Both the position numbers and the translations under genes were made by a program. From positions 1-21,878 of the IMG/VR virus record IMGVR_UViG_3300005536_000018: a stretch of 21,878 bases of DNA. One strand, written 5' to 3'. Origin of the DNA: a virus. The notes beneath the pieces are model-generated. The model was not told the origin of the DNA and ran no database searches. It saw only the letters and a list, made by a program, of their open reading frames with translations. Below are positions 12,025-18,062 of this stretch, piece after piece (positions within the stretch are counted from its first letter, which is position 1; each line of letters opens with the position of its first letter).

Positions 12025-12479
12025 CAGACCACCTCCACATTGCGCGTCAGAAGAGCGACCGTGTTCTGGAACGCCGTCTCGAGTAGCTCCGGCGACAACT
12101 GCAACGGATACACGCTGCCGCTGCGCGCCATGCCGGCCATCACGCAGTCCGCGATGAAGTCGAGCACGTCGATCAGGTTCACGTCCGCCGGCACGCCGTC
12201 GGCCTGCATCAGGTGATGCCGATTCAGGTGCCGATGGCGGTCCCACCAGCCGGTTTGCGCGAAGCCGGTCACGAAATCGGCGTGGAAGCCGTCGATGTCG
12301 GTGAGCTTGTCGGGATCGTGATCTCGTGCGGCGACGGCTAGCCGTTGACCGAAGAACGCGAGGGCCTCGCGCACATCCCCGATGTGTTGCTTTGAACTGG
12401 CGAGCAGCGTCTCCTTCGTCACGGTCGCGAAGTCGCAGGTGCGCGTGTCGGCCGTCTCGCTCGTGCGGATCCGGATCAT
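12024..12479 (-). CDS. HD-motif-like phage protein (resembles DUF5662), 151 aa, minus strand
   Basis: Minus-strand ATG at 12479 (TGATG with the upstream gene). The frame continues further upstream, but that part is a shadow of the 12479-12697 gene. Conserved-looking features are QHIGDV (His32), AARDHDPDK (His54, Asp55, Lys58), RHRHLNRHH (82-89), and VNLIDVLDFIADCVMAGMAR followed by SG. This His/Asp pattern resembles DUF5662-type proteins and HD-fold hydrolases, but the full HD phosphohydrolase set is not evident. It could bind metal and act on nucleotides. Function unproven. Confidence 0.65.
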   Translation of the reverse strand: MIRIRTSETADTRTCDFATVTKETLLASSKQHIGDVREALAFFGQRLAVAARDHDPDKLTDIDGFHADFVTGFAQTGWWDRHRHLNRHHLMQADGVPADVNLIDVLDFIADCVMAGMARSGSVYPLQLSPELLETAFQNTVALLTRNVEVV

Positions 12480-12697
12480 CAGGCGGGCCACTTCATCGGC
12501 GCAATCGTCGGCGGCTGTTGGAGTCGCGCGATCTCGTCCAGCAAGGCCTGACGGTCGGCGATCGCCGCCCAGACCCAGCCAGGCGCGGCCTCGGTCCGCG
12601 TGCGGTCGATCGTCTGCCGGGCCTTGATCGCCGCGAGATCGAGCCCGACCGGCGCGACGGGCAACGGGAGCGGACGCGTCGGGAAGCGCGGACTCAC
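12479..12697 (-). CDS. unknown small protein, 72 aa, minus strand
   Basis: Minus-strand GTG at 12697 overlaps the upstream stop (GTGA), and its own stop overlaps the next ATG (TGATG). The N-terminus is proline-rich (MSPRFPTRPLPLPVAPVGLD). Two short helices follow (LAAIKARQTIDRTRTE and WAAIADRQALLDEIARLQQ). No family was recognised. Acceptance rests on overlap geometry with both neighbours. Confidence 0.55.
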   Translation of the reverse strand: MSPRFPTRPLPLPVAPVGLDLAAIKARQTIDRTRTEAAPGWVWAAIADRQALLDEIARLQQPPTIAPMKWPA

Positions 12698-12960
12698 GCC
12701 GATCGCTCCTCCCGGTGATGCCGGCCCCGATCCTCATTCGCGCGCACGTGCGCCGTCCGGCAGGCGTCGATGTAGGTCTCCAGATCGCGCGGGTCGACGC
12801 GCCAGCGCGTGCCCAGCCGGATCGCCGGCAAGCGCCCTTCGCGGATCAAGCGGCGCACGAATTCCTGACTGGCGCTCAAGCGATGCGCGACATGCGACAC
12901 CTCCAGGAGGCGGGGCAGCGCGTGCGGCAGCGGGAGTCCGTCGATCGGATTCGGGAGCAC
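12694..12960 (-). CDS. excisionase-like HTH protein, 88 aa, minus strand
   Basis: Minus-strand GTG at 12960, first gene of the inverted block. LLEVSHVAHRLSASQEFVRR followed by LIREGRLPAIRLGTRWRVDP and RDLETYIDACR is a complete helix_turn_helix_17 unit: helix, recognition helix, wing strand and final helix. Small excisionases and recombination directionality factors use it to bend DNA. The N-terminal 18 residues are proline-rich, and the end is basic (HVRANEDRGRHHREERSA). No integrase was seen in the window, so an excisionase role is not established. It may instead regulate the divergent late genes from the spacer next to its start. Confidence 0.75.
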   Translation of the reverse strand: MLPNPIDGLPLPHALPRLLEVSHVAHRLSASQEFVRRLIREGRLPAIRLGTRWRVDPRDLETYIDACRTAHVRANEDRGRHHREERSA

Positions 12961-13142
12961 CGTTCTCAGGATGTATCGGGCCGACCCGCGCCGGCGTGCA
13001 TTCCCGACGGCGTTAGGCCCACCGGAGCACCACTAGGCGCACCGGGGCCGATCTTCCGGCTGAGATCGGGCGTAGCGTCAGACCTAGCCGCCGCGTTCAC
13101 CCGCGCGTACTGCACACCTCGGACAACTGAAGGGATCCCGCC
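12961..13142. promoter_or_regulatory. divergent spacer with operator-like inverted repeat
   Basis: This lies between the starts of the minus-strand block (12960) and the late plus-strand genes (13143). CCGATCT (13048-13054) and AGATCGG (13063-13069) form a 7-bp inverted repeat with an 8-base loop. The spacer must carry promoters for both directions, but no convincing -35/-10 pair was found on either strand. The HTH protein encoded next door is a natural candidate to bind here. Confidence 0.4.
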
Positions 13143-13247
13143 ATGCGGAGACGTCGCCCGGTGCTTCGACGGCTCTGTGTGGATGGCATTCGCGTGACCG
13201 TGTTGACGCTCTACATCGTGCCGGACCCGTGGAGCTGGATCGAGTGA
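13143..13247 (+). CDS. possible small basic protein, 34 aa
   Basis: ATG 13143 has GAAGGGA about 7 bases upstream. The stop TGA (13245-13247) overlaps the next GTG. The product starts with an arginine cluster (MRRRRPVLRRLCVDG), then a hydrophobic segment (RVTVLTLYIVPDPWSW) too short for a clear membrane span. No family was recognised. It would be the first product of the late transcript. Confidence 0.45.
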   Translation: MRRRRPVLRRLCVDGIRVTVLTLYIVPDPWSWIE

Positions 13248-13570
13248 TCTTCGATTGGGACGCCGCCACGGTGACGGTCACGGTGCCGGTGCATCACACG
13301 GCTACGACGGATCAGCAGGACGTCAAGCTGACGTTGCGGCAGTTCGTCGGCCTGCTGCTGTCGCGGGCACCGGCCGTGACCGCGCCCGTCGAACTCGCGC
13401 TGTCGGCCAACGCCATCAAGGCGATGCACATTTCCACCGAGATTCGCGAACGCAACAAGCGCGCGGCCGAGGGAGACACCGGACCCACGGAACAGCCGGA
13501 AGACAAACGCGGAGGACCGGAGACGCCGACTACACCCGTCCTGTCCCCGCGCGCCGAAGGGTCTTCGTGA
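13244..13570 (+). CDS. unknown protein ending in the shared tail peptide, 108 aa
   Basis: The start is placed at GTG 13244, which overlaps the 34-residue gene's stop (GTGA) and has GGAG about 10 bases upstream. GTG 13229 is an alternative that adds five residues. The N-terminal half is beta-rich (MIFDWDAATVTVTVPVHH), then comes a helix (KLTLRQFVGLLLSRAPAV). After a polar linker the last residues RGGPETPTTPVLSPRAEGSS are the repeat-encoded tail. The stop overlaps the next GTG. No family is known. It is placed first among late genes, just before the membrane protein and transglycosylase, so a lysis-related or structural role is possible. Confidence 0.6.
   Translation: MIFDWDAATVTVTVPVHHTATTDQQDVKLTLRQFVGLLLSRAPAVTAPVELALSANAIKAMHISTEIRERNKRAAEGDTGPTEQPEDKRGGPETPTTPVLSPRAEGSS
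13507..13570 (+). repeat. tail repeat, copy 2 of 3
   Basis: 64 bases. The first 21 match copies 1 and 3 with a single T-to-C change (GGACCGG for GGACTGG). GCGCGCCGAAGG matches copy 1. Like the others it is read in the RGG-x-ETP frame and ends at a stop that overlaps the next start. Confidence 0.85.
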
Positions 13571-14010
13571 TTCCCTACACCAACTTGGAAGGCTTGCGCG
13601 ACTATCACGCACGCGTGACACCCCCGGTCAGCGGCCGTCGCGTGTGGATCTTTCTCCTCGGCATGCTCCTCGGCCTCCTCCTCGGCGCGCAGCTCCACGC
13701 CGCCGACTGTGTCCGCCTCCAGGTGCGCCCGTCGTTTCTCCTCAGTCGCGGCGACGTCGACGTCCAGGCGCACGTCGCCCGGCACACCGATCACCGGGCG
13801 CTCGTCGTGATCTGGAATTCCGCCGAAGGCGGCGCGGGAAGCCGATCGTTCGACCTCGAGGGAACCGATCGCGATCGCGTCCTCTTCCAATGGACGAACA
13901 AGGACCAGGTCGCCGGGCACTATATCTATGACGCGCGCGTGACGGACGCCGGCGGCCGCGCGCTCGGCTCGAGTCGCGCGGAGATTCGATCGATCGAGGC
14001 GGCGCCATGA
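13567..14010 (+). CDS. membrane-anchored extracytoplasmic protein, 147 aa
   Basis: GTG 13567 overlaps the previous stop (GTGA). Residues about 27-42 form one hydrophobic helix (VWIFLLGMLLGLLLGA), preceded by a basic segment (VSGRRV), which indicates an N-in, C-out signal anchor or signal peptide ending HAADC. If it is a lipoprotein, the Cys would need a closer lipobox than is seen. The remaining 100 residues look like an all-beta Ig-like domain (RLQVRPSFLL, DHRALVVIWNSAEGG, VLFQWTNKDQVAGHYIYDAR), ending ALGSSRAEIRSIEAAP. The gene immediately precedes the transglycosylase (ATGA), which suggests a spanin-like or virion-associated accessory role in lysis. No holin-type gene was recognised. Confidence 0.65.
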   Translation: MIPYTNLEGLRDYHARVTPPVSGRRVWIFLLGMLLGLLLGAQLHAADCVRLQVRPSFLLSRGDVDVQAHVARHTDHRALVVIWNSAEGGAGSRSFDLEGTDRDRVLFQWTNKDQVAGHYIYDARVTDAGGRALGSSRAEIRSIEAAP

Positions 14011-14456
14011 CGGCGTACCGCGCCGAGATCGTCGCCGCCGCCACCACGCACGGGCTCGATCCCGATCTCGTGGAAGCGCTCGTCCTCGTCGAATCCGCTG
14101 GCCAGGCGCACGCGTACCGCTACGAGCCGCAGTTCTGGGCGCGCTACCTGGCGACGGACCCTCTGTACCAACATCGCAATCCCCACCGCGTCGCCGCGAG
14201 CTACGGCCTGATGCAGATCATGTACGTCGTCGCGGTGGAAGTCGGCTTCACCGAAGCGGACCCGGAATACCTCTTCGTGCCGCACATCAACCTCGAATTC
14301 GGCTGCCGGAAGCTGCGGCTGCTGCTCCTGTGGGCGCAGGAGGACGTCGCGCAAGCCCTCTGCGCCTACAACGGCGGCCGCCGCGGCAATCAGATCCGGC
14401 CCTTTCGGAATCAGGCCTACGCCGATCGCGTGGCCCTGGCGCAGGCGACGGTGTGA
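14007..14456 (+). CDS. lytic transglycosylase (SLT-like)
   Basis: A 149-residue enzyme overlapping the membrane protein gene (ATGA). It carries the goose-lysozyme/SLT signature in order: ALVLVES with catalytic Glu29, SYGLMQI (65-71), and the AYNGG motif (120-124). It is close to a bare catalytic domain with no signal peptide, so it needs a holin or other route to reach peptidoglycan. The neighbouring membrane gene could provide it. Alternatively it could act in virion entry. Placement just upstream of the terminase genes follows the lambda/P22 order, where lysis genes precede packaging genes, so an endolysin role is favoured. Confidence 0.88.
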   Translation: MTAYRAEIVAAATTHGLDPDLVEALVLVESAGQAHAYRYEPQFWARYLATDPLYQHRNPHRVAASYGLMQIMYVVAVEVGFTEADPEYLFVPHINLEFGCRKLRLLLLWAQEDVAQALCAYNGGRRGNQIRPFRNQAYADRVALAQATV

Positions 14457-14488
14457 CCGCGATCGTTCACCCAAGCAGGAGATCCCGT

Positions 14489-14905
14489 ATGACGCGACTC
14501 GCGATCCTCGGTGTGTGTGTCTTCCTCGGCTCGATCCTCCCGGCCTCGGCGCAAACGATCGACAAGTGGCAATTGCGCGTCTACAACACCGGCGCCGCCG
14601 CGCCGCTCTCGGTGACGGACCTCCAAGCGGCGGCCGTCACCTGCGGCCTCGCCACGGGCCTCACGGGCTCGACGATCAATCCCAACAAGGTCGGGTTCGA
14701 TGATCCCGTGACCGCCGCGCGGTTCTGTCTCTGGACCGATCCCGGAACGGGCGTCCTGAACAGTTTGCCGTTCGGCGCCCAGAGTTACGACGGCACACTC
14801 GCCGCGGTCGCCGGCACGGCGTCCAGTCCGGAAAGTGCGCGCGCCGCCTTCACGCGGCCCGGCGTCGCGCCGACGGCACCGACCAATCTGCGGATCGTGC
14901 GCTGA
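14489..14905 (+). CDS. secreted protein with Sec signal peptide, 138 aa
   Basis: ATG 14489 has AGGAG at 14477-14481 with a 7-base spacer. MTRLAILGVCVFLGSILPASA is a typical signal peptide with an A-x-A cleavage site before QTIDKW. The mature part (about 116 residues) is beta-rich, with two cysteines (VTCGLA, RFCLW) that could pair once exported, and a Thr/Ala/Pro-rich end. No family was recognised. Export of a phage protein beside the lysis genes suggests a periplasmic function such as superinfection exclusion or envelope work. This is inference from location and signal. Confidence 0.7.
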   Translation: MTRLAILGVCVFLGSILPASAQTIDKWQLRVYNTGAAAPLSVTDLQAAAVTCGLATGLTGSTINPNKVGFDDPVTAARFCLWTDPGTGVLNSLPFGAQSYDGTLAAVAGTASSPESARAAFTRPGVAPTAPTNLRIVR

Positions 14906-14962
14906 ATGATCACGAGCCCGCTCGGGAGCAGTCGGGCGGAGATTCGATCCGTCGCCCCATGA
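14906..14962 (+). pseudogene. remnant of a paralog of the 13567 membrane gene (or tiny gene)
   Basis: The short frame from ATG 14906 to TGA 14960-14962 reads MITSPLGSSRAEIRSVAP. Its LGSSRAEIRS equals the end of the 13567-14010 protein (ALGSSRAEIRSIEAAP). The DNA is identical only over GCGGAGATTCGATC (13978-13991 and 14936-14949). The Gly-Ser-Ser codons differ, which shows protein-level ancestry rather than a fresh copy. It is best read as the surviving 3' end of a lost duplicate. Confidence 0.5.
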
Positions 14963-14972
14963 CCAAAGCCGT

Positions 14973-15290
14973 GTGGGGCTGACGCCCGATCATGGGACGC
15001 GGCGGCGCTATCAGATCGGCTGTCGCTGTCTCGTGTGCACCGACGCCAATCGGCGGTATAGCGCACACTACCGCCAGGCGATTCGGACGGGACGTCTCCC
15101 GCTCGGCGCGCATGTCGCCGCCACGGAGGCGCACCGCCTGATCGCCGCGCTCGTGGCCGATGACTTCACGACGGCGGCGATCGCCCGCGCGCTCGGCCAG
15201 CACTTTGAAGCGCGCCTGCAGTACACCGATCGCGTGACGCAGCGCACCGCCCTCAAGATCCGTCGCCTCGTGCGGCAGTGGACCACATGA
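14973..15290 (+). CDS. small CxC-xxC protein with HTH-like half, 105 aa
   Basis: Starts at GTG 14973 (weak ribosome site). GLTPDHGTRRRYQIGCRCLV followed by CTDANRRYSAHYRQA is a compact motif (HGT-x-RRY-x2-GCRC-x2-C) common in small phage and actinobacterial proteins, probably zinc binding. The second half (RLIAALVADDFTTAAIARAL, then TALKIRRLVRQW) resembles a helix-turn-helix. Its role just before the terminase small subunit may be transcription control of the packaging genes or DNA binding. Confidence 0.65.
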   Translation: MGLTPDHGTRRRYQIGCRCLVCTDANRRYSAHYRQAIRTGRLPLGAHVAATEAHRLIAALVADDFTTAAIARALGQHFEARLQYTDRVTQRTALKIRRLVRQWTT

Positions 15291-15294
15291 AATC

Positions 15295-15723
15295 TTGAAA
15301 TCGAAATCAAGTTCGCACGGCGGCAGGCGCCCCGGCGCGGGCAAGCCGAAAGGCACCGTCCAGCAGGACACCCTCGACAAGATCGCGGCGCGCGAGTTCG
15401 TGCGGCAGCGCGTCACGGCCGCGCTCGGCCCGTTGCTCGATGCCCACCTGGCCAACGCGCTCGGCATCAAGTATCTGGTGACCCGGCACAAACGCACCGG
15501 CAAGTTCATGCGGGTGACCGAAGCGATGGCCCGGCTCGAGCGCGGGAAAGAGGAAGAGCTGATCGAAGTCTGGGAGAAGGATCCCTCCGTTCACGCGTTC
15601 ACGTATCTCCTCGATCGGGCGCTCGATCGGCCGAAGGAACAGGAACTCGAAGTGAAGCTGACCAACAGCGACGCGCTGCTCGCGCGGCTCGACGCCGGAC
15701 GCGCCCGCAATGCCAAGCGCTGA
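15295..15723 (+). CDS. terS: terminase small subunit candidate
   Basis: 142 residues, next to the large terminase and overlapping it by 14 bases. The N-terminal GGRRPGAGKPKG (9-20) is the basic Gly-Arg-Pro motif seen at the start of many TerS proteins. Helical segments then follow (TLDKIAAREFVRQRVTAALG; REFVRQ as a candidate DNA-binding helix), and a coiled end (EEELIEVWEKDPSVHAFTYL). TerS recognises the packaging site and regulates TerL. The start is unusual: TTG 15295. An ATG at 15287 reads ATGAAATCTTGA and stops at once. The DNA ATGAAATC-TTGAAATC-GAAATC looks like a tandem duplication that moved the original ATG out of frame, so TTG is taken. Identification rests on context and motif. Confidence 0.7.
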   Translation: MKSKSSSHGGRRPGAGKPKGTVQQDTLDKIAAREFVRQRVTAALGPLLDAHLANALGIKYLVTRHKRTGKFMRVTEAMARLERGKEEELIEVWEKDPSVHAFTYLLDRALDRPKEQELEVKLTNSDALLARLDAGRARNAKR

Positions 15724-17188
15724 GCGCGACCTCGAGACGGAGCTGCACGACGCCGTCGCCGACTGCTACGCCGATCCGCTCGCGTTCGTCCTGACGATGT
15801 ATCCGTGGCCGATCAAAGGGGAAGACGGCCCCGACGCGTGGCAGCGCGAGTTGCTCGAGGAGATCGGCGCGCAGGTCCGCGCGCACAAGTTCAACGGCCG
15901 CGATCCCGTGCTCCCGATCCGCATCGCGGTGGCCTCCGGGCACGGCATCGGCAAGTCGACCCTCATCGCCTGGCTGACCGACTGGATCATGTCGACGCGG
16001 CGCGACTGTCACGGCACGCTCACGGCGAATACCAACGACCAGCTCGAGAAGCGCACCTGGGCGGCGGTCCGCGAATGGACCAAGCTCTGTCTCACCGCGC
16101 ACTGGTTCGAGATCAACTCCGAGATCATGTACCGCAAGGATCACCGCGAGACGTGGTTCTGCGCGCCGGCCTCCTGCGCCGACACCAACAGCGAAGCGTT
16201 CGCCGGCCAGCAGGCGAAGGGCTCGACCAGCTTCTACATCAACGACGAAGACTCGGCCGTCGGCGACAAGATCCACGAGGTCGAAGAAGGCGGACTTGTC
16301 GTCGGCGAGCCGATGCAGTTTCTCTTCGGCAACCCGACGCGCAATACCGGCGCCTTCCACCGCGCGACATTCGGCGCCGGCCGCGACCGCTACACCGTGC
16401 GGACGATCGACTCGCGCACCTGCAAGTTCCGCAATCAGGCCCTGATCGCCGAGTGGCTCGCGGACTACGGCGAAGACTCCGATTTTTTCCGCGTCCGCGT
16501 CCGCGGCCTCCCGCCCAACGCCGACGAACTGCAATACATCGACGCCGGCCGCATCGCGCAAGCCCAGCACAACGTCGTCCAGCCGGTCCACGGCGAGCCG
16601 CTCATCGCGGGCGTCGACGTCTCCGGCGGCGGGAAAGCGTGGACCGTCTGCCGCTTCCGCCGCGGCTTCGACGCGCGCTCGATTCCGCCGATCCGCCTGA
16701 CTGGGGAACAGACCGTCGCGCATGACCGCCAGCTCGTCGTTGCGAAGCTCGCGGAGGCGCTCAGTCAGACGGCGCCCGACCGCAAGATCGCGGCGATGTT
16801 CATCGACTCGGCGTTCGGCGCGGTCATCGTCAGCCGGCTCCGGTCGATGGGGTACGAGCAGGTGCACGAGGTCAACTTCGGCGGCCCGGCGCTCGACGTG
16901 CACGACGCGAATGCCCGGGCCTTCATGTGGCGGAAACTGAAGGAGTGGCTGCCGACGGGCGCGATCGACCCGCACGACGTCCGCCTGGCGACCGACCTGG
17001 GCGCCCCGGGCTTCCACCTGAACAAAAAGAATCAGCTCGTCCTCGAGTCGAAGGAGTCGATGCAGAAACGCAACGTCGCCAGCCCGGACGACGGCGATGC
17101 CGAGGCCCTGACGCACGCGATGCCGGTCGCGGTGCCCCAGAAGGCCGCCGCGCCGCGGCCCGCGCCGCCCCGCAGTACCTGGGGCTAG
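15710..17188 (+). CDS. terL: terminase large subunit
   Basis: A 492-residue packaging motor. The N-terminal ATPase has Walker A SGHGIGKST (76-84), Walker B with the acidic pair at 179-180 (FYINDEDSAV) and the coupling motif FGNPTRNTG (207-214). The C-terminal RNase H-like nuclease shows IAGVDVSGGG (Asp303), MFIDSAFG (Asp366) and PDDGDAEAL (Asp461/Asp463) as metal-binding acids. It pumps DNA into the prohead and cuts concatemers. The length is normal for a two-domain TerL, and it ends in an Ala/Pro tail. Its ATG lies 14 bases inside the small subunit gene. The headful or cohesive-end cutting type cannot be decided from this window. Confidence 0.95.
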   Translation: MPSAERDLETELHDAVADCYADPLAFVLTMYPWPIKGEDGPDAWQRELLEEIGAQVRAHKFNGRDPVLPIRIAVASGHGIGKSTLIAWLTDWIMSTRRDCHGTLTANTNDQLEKRTWAAVREWTKLCLTAHWFEINSEIMYRKDHRETWFCAPASCADTNSEAFAGQQAKGSTSFYINDEDSAVGDKIHEVEEGGLVVGEPMQFLFGNPTRNTGAFHRATFGAGRDRYTVRTIDSRTCKFRNQALIAEWLADYGEDSDFFRVRVRGLPPNADELQYIDAGRIAQAQHNVVQPVHGEPLIAGVDVSGGGKAWTVCRFRRGFDARSIPPIRLTGEQTVAHDRQLVVAKLAEALSQTAPDRKIAAMFIDSAFGAVIVSRLRSMGYEQVHEVNFGGPALDVHDANARAFMWRKLKEWLPTGAIDPHDVRLATDLGAPGFHLNKKNQLVLESKESMQKRNVASPDDGDAEALTHAMPVAVPQKAAAPRPAPPRSTWG

Positions 17189-17194
17189 TTCATC

Positions 17195-17557
17195 ATGGTC
17201 AGACGTGATGCTGTGGGGCACCAACTCGGGCTGGGCTTCGGCAAAGGGCGCCGCGTGATCAAAACGGTGATCTGTGGCGACGCGCTCCAGGCCGCACTCG
17301 CGCGGCAGCGCGACTGGTGTCAGCGCCACGGCGTCGAAGACGCGGCACCGGCATCAATTGATACCGGGTCGAAACTGCGCATGGCGAAGGCGGATCTCCG
17401 GCCGAAGACCCACGACGACGACGAGACCGTGCGATCCACCACGGCTGACGGACGCGGAGGACTGGAGACGCCGGGAGCACCCCGCGTGGCCCCGCGCGCC
17501 AGACCCTCGTCGTCGTACGCTTTACCTTTGGATCCGTTGGCCAGTTACACCCCATGA
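17195..17557 (+). CDS. unknown patchwork protein with shared tail, 120 aa
   Basis: ATG 17195 follows the terminase stop by six bases. GTG 17255 with AAAGGG upstream is an alternative start. The N-terminus (GLGFGKGRRVIKTVICGDAL, then QAALARQRDWCQRHGVEDA) looks like a small globular unit. DDDETVRSTTADG leads into the tail RGGLETPGAPRVAPRARPSS. The last residues (LPLDPLASYTP) are encoded by a 21-base segment found again, in another reading frame, in the 17769-18062 gene. It thus consists of three pieces of different origin. The stop overlaps the next ATG (ATGA). The function is unknown. Confidence 0.55.
   Translation: MVRRDAVGHQLGLGFGKGRRVIKTVICGDALQAALARQRDWCQRHGVEDAAPASIDTGSKLRMAKADLRPKTHDDDETVRSTTADGRGGLETPGAPRVAPRARPSSSYALPLDPLASYTP
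17452..17516 (+). repeat. tail repeat, copy 3 of 3
   Basis: 65 bases. The first 21 are identical to copy 1, and GGCTGACGG to the left also resembles copy 1 (GGTTGACGT). After that it diverges more than copy 2 does, but it keeps CCCCGCGCGCC and TCGTCGTCGT. It is in the same reading frame relative to its host gene. Confidence 0.85.
17529..17549 (+). repeat. 21-base direct repeat, left copy
   Basis: GGATCCGTTGGCCAGTTACA plus one preceding T is identical to 17957-17977, 428 bases downstream. It is read in a different frame in each place, so the identity is at DNA level. It sits between tail repeat copy 3 and the start of the zinc-ribbon gene. Confidence 0.85.
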
Positions 17558-17772
17558 GTGACCCGATCTGCTGTCCCCTCTGTCACGAAACGCATGCCCC
17601 GGCCGCCCAGCTCGGCCCGATCGCCGTCTGCGCGAAATGCGGCGCGTCGCTCGTGGTGGAGGCCAGCGGGATCCGCCGCGCGACCTTCGCGGATACGACT
17701 GCGTTGGGGAAAGCCGACTTGAGCACCTTGCAACATGCGCGCGCCCAGATTGCGCGCCCGGCGCGCCGATGA
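17554..17772 (+). CDS. zinc-ribbon small protein, 72 aa
   Basis: ATG 17554 overlaps the previous stop (ATGA). The N-terminal half is a four-cysteine ribbon: CPLC (8-11) and CAKC (31-34), with an extra Cys at 7, typical of nucleic-acid or protein-binding zinc ribbons. The C-terminal half is helical (STLQHARAQIARPARR) and basic. It overlaps the next gene by ATGA. It lies between the terminase and the portal, so it may act in packaging or late regulation, but no direct evidence supports that. Confidence 0.65.
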   Translation: MSDPICCPLCHETHAPAAQLGPIAVCAKCGASLVVEASGIRRATFADTTALGKADLSTLQHARAQIARPARR

Positions 17773-18062
17773 ACGGGCTCGAGCAACGGCAACGGCACAC
17801 CGCAATCGCGACGGCGGAGGTCCGCCTGGCCGATCTGTCGACCGTGGTGCAGGAGCTGGACGGCCGGATCCTCGAGCTGGCGCGCATCGTCCAGACCCTC
17901 GACGAGCGGCAAGTCGCGCTCAGCCAGGCGACGTCGGACGCCTTCGCCCTCGTCGATGGATCCGTTGGCCAGTTACAGGCCCGGATCGCGCGGCTCGAGC
18001 GCTCCCTCTGGCAACGGGTGCGCGATGGCCTGTCCGGCGTGGTCGCGCGGGTGACGCCGTAA
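17769..18062 (+). CDS. coiled-coil protein, 97 aa
   Basis: ATG 17769 overlaps the previous stop (ATGA), and its TAA abuts the portal ATG. Nearly the whole chain fits heptads (VRLADLSTVVQELDGRILEL, RIVQTLDERQVALSQAT, LQARIARLERSLWQRV), so a long rod or oligomer is expected. No cysteines or membrane span. Possibly a head-assembly or portal-associated adaptor by position. The 21-base repeat at 17957-17977 lies inside it. Confidence 0.65.
   Translation: MNGLEQRQRHTAIATAEVRLADLSTVVQELDGRILELARIVQTLDERQVALSQATSDAFALVDGSVGQLQARIARLERSLWQRVRDGLSGVVARVTP
17957..17977 (+). repeat. 21-base direct repeat, right copy
   Basis: Identical to 17529-17549. Here it encodes part of DGSVGQLQ in the coiled-coil gene and keeps the heptad pattern, so this is probably the original and the left copy derived from it. 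Confidence 0.8.

Noticed and set aside
11231-12040. Single 269-residue minus-strand gene
   Set aside because: The first half is an out-of-frame shadow of the 11632-12024 gene. The real protein starts at 11632, where TGATG coupling is seen.
12024-12737. 237-residue version of the HD-like gene
   Set aside because: Its N-terminal 86 residues are the shadow of the 12479-12697 gene. The start at 12479 fits the overlap pattern.
2940-13495. GAGGGAGACACCG at 2940 and near 13481
   Set aside because: Only 13 bases and not placed consistently. Likely chance.
15599-17329. Minus-strand open frame (576 aa) over the large terminase
   Set aside because: Antisense shadow of terL, with no recognised motif or ribosome site.
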